From: Lycium barbarum
Taxonomy: Eukaryota > Streptophyta > Magnoliopsida > Solanales > Solanaceae
Assembly (NCBI RefSeq): GCF_019175385.1
Contig: NC_083340.1
Span: 19,604,336 to 19,668,335 of the forward strand
Reading direction: 5' to 3'
DNA length: 64,000 nucleotides
Below, piece by piece: positions 57,585-64,000 of the stretch. The notes below the pieces were generated by a model that was not told the origin of the DNA, did not search any database, and saw nothing but the letters and a program-made list of their open reading frames with translations. The position numbers were made by a program, and so were the translations under genes. Numbering within the stretch: position 1 is the stretch's first letter; each line of letters starts with the position of its first letter.

Positions 57585-57728
57585 GTCAGTTTTTTTCCCT
57601 CTTTAATTTTCTTATTTTTATTTTTCAGTCCCTAATTATATATGTCTTTTTTTTATTTGAAATAAATACCATTACTGATGTGTTTTTTTTTCATTTGATT
57701 TTTTGGATCATGATTTTTTATTTCAAAC

Positions 57729-58707
57729 GGAAAAGGTCCAAAAATACCCCTGAACTATTGAAAAAGGCTCATAAATACCCTCCTTCCACCTTTTGGTCTA
57801 AAAATACCCTTCCATCCACCTTTTATGTCTAAAAATACCCTTAAGGTTTGTTTTTGGCTCAAATATACCCCTCAAACTAACAAGTTAAAATTAACTATTT
57901 TAAAAAGCCAAATGGCAATTTGTGATTGGTCAATAATAAAATTCCGTAATTTAAAAAAACAATTGCCAATAATAAATTTCCAGTAATTTAAAATTCCAGA
58001 TTTAAAAAAAAAATTGCCAATAATAAAATTCCGTAATTTACATATTTGTTTTAAAAAAAATTGTGTGGAAACTTAAAAATTTAAAAATATGAACGAAACT
58101 GTTTTTATTTTTTTTTGCATTTCGTGAATTAATCAACGAAATATGTTTTTTTTTGCATTTCGTGAATAAAAAAACGAAATAGGAAATTATAATTTTTTTT
58201 GCATTTCGTGTATTAAAAAACGAAATAGGATAATTTTTTTTTTCGTTCATATAAAAACGAAATAGGATAATTTTTTTTTTCGTTCATATAAAAACGAAAT
58301 TGGAAAATTGGACAAAATATATTTTCCAATTTTGTTTTTATATGAACAAAATTAATTTTTTTATCCTATTTCATTTTTCAATACACGAAATGCAAAAAAA
58401 AATTATAATTTCCTATTTCATTTTTTTATTCACGAAATGCAAAAAAAAAAAAAAATCGTTGATTAATTCACGAAATGCAAAAAAAAAATCAGTTTTGTTC
58501 ATATTTTTTAATTTTTAAATTAAATAATATATGTGTCCAATCACAAAATGCCATTTGGCTTTTTAAAAGAGTTAACTTTAACTTTGTTAGTTTGAGGGGT
58601 ATATTTGAGCCAAAAACAAACCTTAAGGGTATTTTTAGACCAAAAGGTGGAAGGAGGGTATTTATGAGCCTTTTTCAATAGTTCAGGGGTATTTTTGGAC
58701 CTTTTCC
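57729..58707. mobile_element. Inverted-repeat element at the centre of the palindrome
   Basis: GGAAAAGGTCCAAAAATACC at the left and its complement at the right bound 979 bp. The arms are about 190 bp (CTTAAGGTTTGTTTTTGGCTC, AGCCAAATGGCA), with further inverted GAAATGCAAAAAA-type repeats (58080-58480) in the centre. Mutator-type ends; target duplication not resolved. Confidence 0.75.
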
Positions 58708-58794
58708 GTAATTCAAATAAAAAAATGACATATAATTAGGGACTGAAAAATTAAAAAAAATAGGAAAATTAAAGAGGGTAAAAAAAAAACTGAC

Positions 58795-59034
58795 TTAAAA
58801 GGAAGAGTAGCTTCCAAAGTTGCCAAAGAATTGAGGGATCATTCATCAAGTTCAACCTTACTTACTACTTCCTCACCAACTTCTTCATCACCTCCAACTC
58901 CATTACATAATTTACCAATGGAAGAAGACAAAGAATTATCAGAATAATTTTTAACTACACTTTTCATTTCATCATCATGATGATCAACAAAGACATTTTC
59001 CTGAGCAAGTATTCCTTTCTGGAACAGAAGACAC
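58795..59034 (-). pseudogene. OXS3-like first exon, copy 2 (inverted)
   Basis: The same exon as 57341-57584, on the minus strand. The start codon is changed to GTG (59032-59034), a small deletion and shift follow in the first 15 codons, and a TGA falls in the segment ELDE-. It ends at the same TTTTAA|GTCAGT donor. It is pseudogenic. Confidence 0.6.
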
Positions 59035-59151
59035 GGTTGATGATAAAAAAAGACTTACGTTTCTTTTCTATCTAACTTTTTTTTTCTTTCGACTTTATTT
59101 TTGTGTAATGATGTCCGAATGAAATAGGATTATATAATACATGAAGTGAGG

Positions 59152-59515
59152 TTTGATTTTTGGCGTTTTTGAGGGATGAAGTGGTCAAGGGGTGGGTCGA
59201 GATAGGGTGGCGGTGAAAGAGAATACGTGTTGAGATTATAGAGATACAAGACAAATAACAAAAAAGATGAAGTCGAGTTTTTGCGTTTTTGAGGGATGAA
59301 GCGCTCAGGGGGTGGGTCGGGATAGGGCGGTGGTGAAAGAGAGTACATGTTGAGATTATAGAGATACAAGACAAATAACAAAAAAGAAGAAGTCAATTTT
59401 TGGCGTTTTTGAGGGATGAAGCGGTCTAGGGATGGGTCGGGATAGGGCGGTGGTGAAAGAGAGTACGTGTTGAGATTATAGAGATACAAGACAAATAACA
59501 AAAAACAAGAAGAGA
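59152..59515 (-). repeat. 120-bp tandem repeat, three inverted copies
   Basis: Reverse complement of the 56747-57227 repeats with the same 120-bp period, in the right arm of the palindrome. Confidence 0.9.
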
Positions 59516-59604
59516 GAGAATTTAACGTCATTTTATGATTGACCAAAAAAGGAAAGAAAAGAAAATGGAAGTTTACATAAGGCAAAAGAAATATCATCGT
59601 GTGG

Positions 59605-59714
59605 TAATTATTCTGTTTTGAAAAAGTTCAGGGGGGTAATAGGACTCTTGAAAATGTAAGGTGTGTCGTAGCAACCGGCTAAAGTTCAGGGGGGTAATAG
59701 TGCCTTATCCCAAA
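59605..59714. repeat. Fragment of Mutator-like ends between the two inverted-repeat blocks
   Basis: AAGTTCAGGGGGGTAATAGG occurs twice here (59626, 59682) and resembles the ends of inverted-repeat elements at 47484 and 62900. It marks the junction where a second block begins. Confidence 0.5.
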
Positions 59715-60286
59715 AAAATACTTGTGGAGTTGTGGTTTATGTTACGTGGCAAAACGTTAGGCAATTCATACAAGCTAAGAACTCCCCTCCTTCCCCTTTC
59801 TTGGAAAAATACAAACTCAGCTAAGCTTGATTTGATGAAACTTATCAGAAAGTTCTACATTTTTTCATTTTTGTCTATGTTTGCTATCTCTTTCCCTCTC
59901 TGTTTCCCCCATTCATGACCTTTAACTATACATACACATATAGATATATATAACATGTCGATCTTTCTATTGCCTTATGTGAACTTCCATTTTCTTTTCT
60001 TTCCTTTCCTTTTTAGGTCAATACTAAAATGACTTTAAATTCTATCTCTTTATCTTTTTGGTTATTTGTCTTCTATCTCTATAACCTAGACACTTACTCT
60101 CTTTCACCACCGCCCTATCCCAACCCACCCCTTCACCGCTTCATCCCTCAAAAACGCCAAAAACCAAACCTCACTTTATGTATTATATAATCCTGTTTCA
60201 TTCAGACATCATTACACACAAATAAAGTAGAAGAAAGAAAAAGTTAGAGAGAAAAAGAAACATAAGTCTTTTTTTTATCATCAACC

Positions 60287-60436
60287 CTGTCTTTTGTCCC
60301 AGAAAAGAATGCTTTTCTTGCTCAAGAAAATGGAGTTGGAGGAAATGAAGAAGCTAGTGAGGAAGCAGTAAGCAAGGCTGAACTTGATGAAGGATCCCTC
60401 AATTCTTTGGCAACTTTGGAAGCTGCTCTTTTTTAA
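60287..60436 (+). pseudogene. OXS3-like first exon, copy 3, internally deleted
   Basis: The start codon is CTG in place of ATG, and about 100 bp between GAAAATGG and AGTTGGAGG (the DHHDDE to IGKL part) are missing. The last part, EEAVSKAELDEGSLNSLATL, is in frame and the exon ends TTTTAA|GTCAGT. Confidence 0.6.
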
Positions 60437-60709
60437 GTCAGTTTTTTTTTACCCTCTTTAGTTTTCCTAATTTTTTTTCCCTCTTTAAGTTTTACCCTCT
60501 TTAATTTTTACCCTCCATGGCTCTTTTGCAATTGGCAGAAACTATGAATGCCTTGAATTTTTCGTTTTGAATTTCGCATCATTCTCGTAATATCAATATC
60601 TCTTTAAGATCGCCCCACCCCACCCCCTCACCGCTTAATGCCTCAAATTTGGGACTGAAAAATAAAAATACAAAATAAGTAAAATTAAAGAGGGTAAAAA
60701 AAAACTAAC

Positions 60710-60954
60710 TTAAAAGGAAGATCAGCTTCCAAAGTTGTCAAAGAATTGAGGGATCCTTCATCAAGTTCAGCCTTGCTTACTGCTTCCTCACCAGCTTCTT
60801 CATCTCCTCCAACTCCATTATTTAATTTACCAATGGAAGAAGACAAAGACTTATCAGAATCATTTTTAACTACACTTTTCATTTCATCATCATGATGATC
60901 AATAACACCATTTTCTCGAGCAAGAAAAACATTCTTTTCTGAAACAGAAGACAT
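60710..60954 (-). CDS. OXS3-like first exon, copy 4, open frame
   Basis: This is the only copy with an intact ATG and an unbroken exon: MSSVSEKNVFLARENG, DHHDDEMKSVVKN, SLSSSIGKLNNGVGGDEEAG, EEAVSKAELDEGSL, LEADLPFK, 81 codons, then a donor AA|GTTAGT. It is acidic and Ser-rich with no domain beyond the OXS3-like pattern. The next exon (a basic LPIKRGLS/GKSKSF-type motif would be expected in that family) is not found downstream on the minus strand, where copy 3 faces it instead. It is thus a captured promoter-plus-exon fragment rather than a whole gene. Family call is from memory and moderate. Confidence 0.5.
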
Positions 60955-61225
60955 GGTTGATGATCAAAAAAGACTTATGTTTCTTTTTCTCTCTAACTTT
61001 TTCTTTCTTCCACTTTATTTGAGTGTAATGATGTTTGAATGAAATAGGATTATATAATACATGAAGTGAGGTTTATTTTTTTGGCATTTTTGAGGGATGA
61101 AGTGGTCAAGGGTGGGGTGGGGCGATCTTAAAGAGATATTGATATTATGAGGAAGATGCGATATTCTTCAAAACGGAGAATTCAAGGCATTCATTGTTTC
61201 TGCCAATTGCAAAAGGGCCATGGAG

Positions 61226-61899
61226 GAACACACAATTCTTAAAACTTTGAAGAAGAGCCACATTAATTAAAAGTGACAAAGTGTGTGAAAGCCAACATAG
61301 TTGGCTTCTTATAAACCCACTGAAATTCTCTCGTTTGTCTTGGTACTGAGGAAATGGCAGTGATATATTTACGGTTAATTTGCTCTGGCATTAACTGATT
61401 GTTAAGCACAAAATTCCTCGCCAGTTCATCAATTGAAGTGGAATTTATGTTTCTCCATTAGTGTTGCCTCTTTCTGGACGATGGCATCTTAATGATGAGA
61501 CCATATTGGGTTATATATGGTGAAAACATGTAGACCTTATAATGTTTAAAACGAGTAACATCTTGTAAAAAAAGATGATAATTTCAAAAGTTAAGGGATA
61601 TACAGTAAGTTCTTCCCTCGCAGGGTCTTAGTCTTTCAATCATGTGCCAAGCCCATAGCACTGAAAATTGAATCTAGGTTCAATATTGATCAATCTACTA
61701 AATGAGTGACCTGTCATATCTATCAGCTATATATCAGCTTAGCCAATTTTGTTTAACCAAATTGTTAATGCAAGTTTAATTCAGCCCAGAATTTCAAAGT
61801 TACACCTGTAGGTTGGAAAGTGAGTACCTGTACAGTCAAGGACCTTGTGACGAAGAAAGCTTATTTGTCATTCAATTTAGCCATGTGAATTGCGGAGGA
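61226..61899. other. Intergenic with dispersed repeat
   Basis: 61515-61770 is about 85 % alike to 35905-36175 (GTGAAAACATGTAGACCTTA ... TATCAGCTTAGCCAATTTTG). The rest is unassigned. Confidence 0.7.
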
Positions 61900-62394
61900 T
61901 TAGCTATAAGTGCTAGCTGTACACTCTGTAATTTGATTAGTGGTTGGGCTGCTATTGCTCGTGATCACAAAGCGAAAATCCCATAACCTCAAATGATCGG
62001 ATCGTCCCTTTTTCACCATCCAGTGATACACACGGACTCTATGGTTGATGAGATTGATAACCAATCCCTTAGTAGAAAAGGTATGCATTGTCCGATTTGA
62101 AACTGAAGTTACTAAAGGCTCAAGTGGCATCAGAAACAGGAGTGCAAAATCCAACCTGACTCGAAGTGTTGTCTGCACTAGTTTACAAGGGTGCGACAGT
62201 TGCAACTTGAACTCCTTTATGCCATTCGTGTTGACACAAGTTGTGAATTTAATTCTAATATTCGATCCACCAATATTTTTCCCATACTTTTGTATTATTC
62301 CAGTGGCAACGACTGAATAAGATATAACAATCGCCAGAGTGGTTCGTGAGGTAAGGAAAGCTAAAGAAGAACTCAACACCAGCAATTGAGCCAT
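61900..62394 (-). CDS. Hypothetical 164-residue open frame
   Basis: The frame opens MAQLLVLSSSLAFLTSRTTL with a hydrophobic, signal-peptide-like first 35 residues, followed by IRIKFTTCVNTNGIKEFKLQ and LVQTTLRVRLDFALL, with paired Cys, and a basic C-terminal part. I recognise no family. The frame is longer than most chance frames here and there is a TATA-poor but AT-rich upstream. An overlapping plus-strand frame (62045-62320) exists. In other minus-strand frames downstream, segments such as AFSNFSFKSDNAY look protein-like, so this could be a shifted pseudogene of a secreted protein. Low certainty. Confidence 0.3.
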   Translation of the reverse strand: MAQLLVLSSSLAFLTSRTTLAIVISYSVVATGIIQKYGKNIGGSNIRIKFTTCVNTNGIKEFKLQLSHPCKLVQTTLRVRLDFALLFLMPLEPLVTSVSNRTMHTFSTKGLVINLINHRVRVYHWMVKKGRSDHLRLWDFRFVITSNSSPTTNQITECTASTYS

Positions 62395-63069
62395 ATTTTT
62401 AGTATATGCCTCGCTCTTTGGATTTTATTTTTTTGAGACTTACACTTTATTAAGAAACTGCTTTTAAACTTAATTTGAACCTCGTATGGTTTACGTATAT
62501 CTTGTAAAAATAGCTTTATTCTGTGTGAGTTAGCCTATTGAGTAATATATAGCTCTGTAGGAACCTACCACAACCTTGGATTTGAATTCTTGACAAACTT
62601 AGTATGCTTAGGCTTTAAAGTCAAGTGAGTCGAGAAGCAGTGTCTTAGTAGAGTCTTGGTTGTGAATATGTTATCGAACAAACTTATAAACGGGAGGCTA
62701 CAGGGCATGTTAAAAAAATTTCACTTCTTTCATTCTTATATCGTGGAAATCAGGAGTTGAGTTAATCATCAAAACTCACGTAATTTATTATATTAATAGA
62801 AGGAGTAAAGGTAATCATTACTTTTTTCTTGCTTTTTGATTAGATCAATGAGTTTAATTATCGCTATAATAACGGAAATTGCATTTATATATATAGGGGA
62901 AATGGATAAAACGACACTTATACTATACCCGAAATTGCTGTAATACACTCTTACTTTGTGGGGGTCCTATTACCCCATTTAACTTTTTAAAATTGAAATA
63001 AACACACCCTTCAAATGCCACGTGGCACAGAGAGTGTGTTCAAACTCCTAGAGACCATGAGAGGCAGTG
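62395..63069. other. Intergenic with a half Mutator-like end
   Basis: At 62895-63000, GGGGAAATGGATAAAACGAC ... GTGGGGGTCCTATTACCCC resembles the ends of the 47484-48524 element and the 59605 fragment. TGCCACGTGGCA lies at 63017. Nothing else recognised. Confidence 0.45.
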
Positions 63070-64000
63070 GTGTAGGTACGAGAATCACTTAGGGGATTTA
63101 GAATATGAAAAAAGTAAGCATACGACGAAATCATGCTGAGAATTCAACATCTAATATATATACATAAAAATTAATTTTGATCTTGTATATACAGTGTAAT
63201 TTTCTAGAGGGATTCAGATGAACCTCTTGCGTACCCTAGCTCCGCCCTTGGTAGCAGGGGAATAATCTCTCATCTCTAGCTTAGCTTTCCCATTTTAACA
63301 ATAACGTCGCAATTTTTTTTGTCTGAAATGTATGTAAATTCACAGAAAAGTACCAACGATTAGAAGACCAAATTTTAGGTTCAGAAAATACAAATGACAA
63401 AGTAAAACGTGTAAATTTCTAATTACCTTTCCACTTTGAAGCTTGTAGCAGCCTTTATTGGTAATGTTAGGTATATTCTTGTAATCTACATTGGCTATTA
63501 TCTCATCATCTACAAGATGGCCACCACAAAGATTAATTGTGCCCACTAACAACTCGGCTTCTTCTTGATGTGCAGTTTTCTCCTCTCCAACAGACATCAA
63601 CCACGTTCCCCACTACATAACAAAAATTAAAACCGAGAATACATAAAGTAACATTAAGAAATTAATTTTTTTGTTGCTTAGCGATAAAAATTGCTAGTTG
63701 CTAATTCCTATGTTAATTTTTCTTCTTAGTGAAGTGATAAGCTATTCAATAAGTATTAGTGCTAGATACTTTTTCTTCAAAACTGTAATTAGTGCTAGAT
63801 TCATACAACATAGTGTAGTTGGAGGTGGATGTCTTTGCCTATGGTTTCATAAGTCTATTCTCAGAATTGGTGCAAAAACTGAAGAAGATTGTTCAGAAGC
63901 ATTTGTCTTGTTTCATTACTGACGAAAACAAAAAGGAGAACATAAATTAAATTGAAGTTGTATTCAAATATGATATTTTCAATTTCTTTTATTTTTCACA
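63070..64000 (+). repeat. Segmental duplication, copy 2 (continues past window)
   Basis: Same order and orientation as 48700-49860: GTAGGTACGAGAATCACTTAG, the AACATCTAATATATATACAT block, the two terpene synthase exons and the sequence after them. Lies 14.4 kb from copy 1. Confidence 0.88.
63427..63918 (-). pseudogene. Class II diterpene synthase relic, second copy, two exons visible
   Basis: Exon at 63918-63807 (MLLNNLLQFLHQF, then IGKDIHLQLHYV) and exon at 63612-63427 (WGTWLMSVGEEKT, EAELLVGTINLCGG, DYKNIPNITNKGC) have the same lengths, 112 and 186 nt, and the same splice borders as in the 49-kb copy. The TGA after LHQF is shared between copies; this copy adds a TAG two codons later. The acceptor before WGT is TATGTAG rather than TATGCAG. 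Further exons would lie beyond the right edge of the window. The shared stop shows the gene was already broken before the duplication, or the stop spread by conversion. Confidence 0.78.

Larger units (their letters stand above)
56660..59604. repeat. Large inverted repeat carrying OXS3-like promoter and exon copies
   Basis: The left arm (56660-57728) and right arm (58708-59604) are inverted copies. Each contains 120-bp tandem repeats, a leader and a first exon pointing toward the centre. The centre is a 979-bp inverted-repeat element. Read-through RNA from either arm would fold into a hairpin of about 1 kb per arm. Confidence 0.85.
59715..61225. repeat. Second inverted-repeat block with OXS3-like copies
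   Basis: The left part (59715-60436) repeats the promoter, one 120-bp unit, the leader and a first exon on the plus strand. The right part (60710-61130) repeats leader and exon on the minus strand. The segment 60517-60650 (CCATGGCTCTTTTGCAATTGG ... AAGATCGCCCCACCCCACC) is mirrored at about 61090-61222, so a third, shorter palindrome overlaps the exon on the minus strand. Confidence 0.8.

Overview
The window is a piece of a plant nuclear genome, most likely from Solanaceae. The evidence is a plastid-targeted polyphenol oxidase gene of solanaceous type, relics of a class II diterpene synthase and a CYP71D-like P450, and repeat families (RTE-type LINE, Ogre-like long LTR, gypsy-type LTRs starting TGTTACACCC, Stowaway, hAT and Mutator elements) that I associate with that family. 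The species cannot be named from the sequence alone. It is AT-rich, gene-poor and dominated by nested mobile elements. Most open frames in it are chance or transposon-derived.

Layout. 1-21388 is a direct tandem array of a ~4.45 kb unit: copy 1 at 1-14993, copy 2 at 14994-19447, truncated copy 3 at 19448-21388, plus a stray fragment at 27555. Copy 1 is swollen by three later insertions whose empty sites are preserved in copies 2 and 3: a 1.13 kb Mutator-like element with a 9-bp target duplication (1184-2313), a 3.55 kb Helitron (2437-5988) and a 6.08 kb Mutator-like element (6168-12246). The last has ~635 bp terminal repeats, a complete but broken transposase gene on the minus strand and a divergent, unrecognised accessory gene on the plus strand. 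From 21.5 to 23.3 kb lie a hAT element and a foldback element, followed by the polyphenol oxidase gene (23860-25594), which carries one 2-nt frameshift. 25.6-33.4 kb holds an HSP70 fragment, a 112-bp perfect tandem duplication, a 5'-truncated RTE LINE and several MITEs.

33.4-44.1 kb holds a truncated P450 pseudogene, a CACTA terminus, and two solo LTRs of one family nested in opposite orientation (37971-43865 and 38942-42224) with tRNA-derived SINE-like sequence. 44.1-48.6 kb holds a gag-only copia element and a further inverted-repeat element. 49.1-50.8 kb is a four-exon relic of a copalyl-diphosphate-synthase-like gene; part of it is present again at 63.4-63.9 kb. Between these lie a 4.6 kb solo LTR (51628-56253) and a cluster of inverted repeats (56.4-61.2 kb) built from four copies of the promoter and first exon of what looks like an OXS3-type stress gene.

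Functionally, nothing here forms an operon or an intact pathway. The only near-intact host gene is polyphenol oxidase. The P450 and diterpene synthase relics could be the remains of a specialised-metabolism locus. The items most worth following up are the accessory gene of the large Mutator-like element and the OXS3-like inverted repeats, which could produce hairpin RNA.
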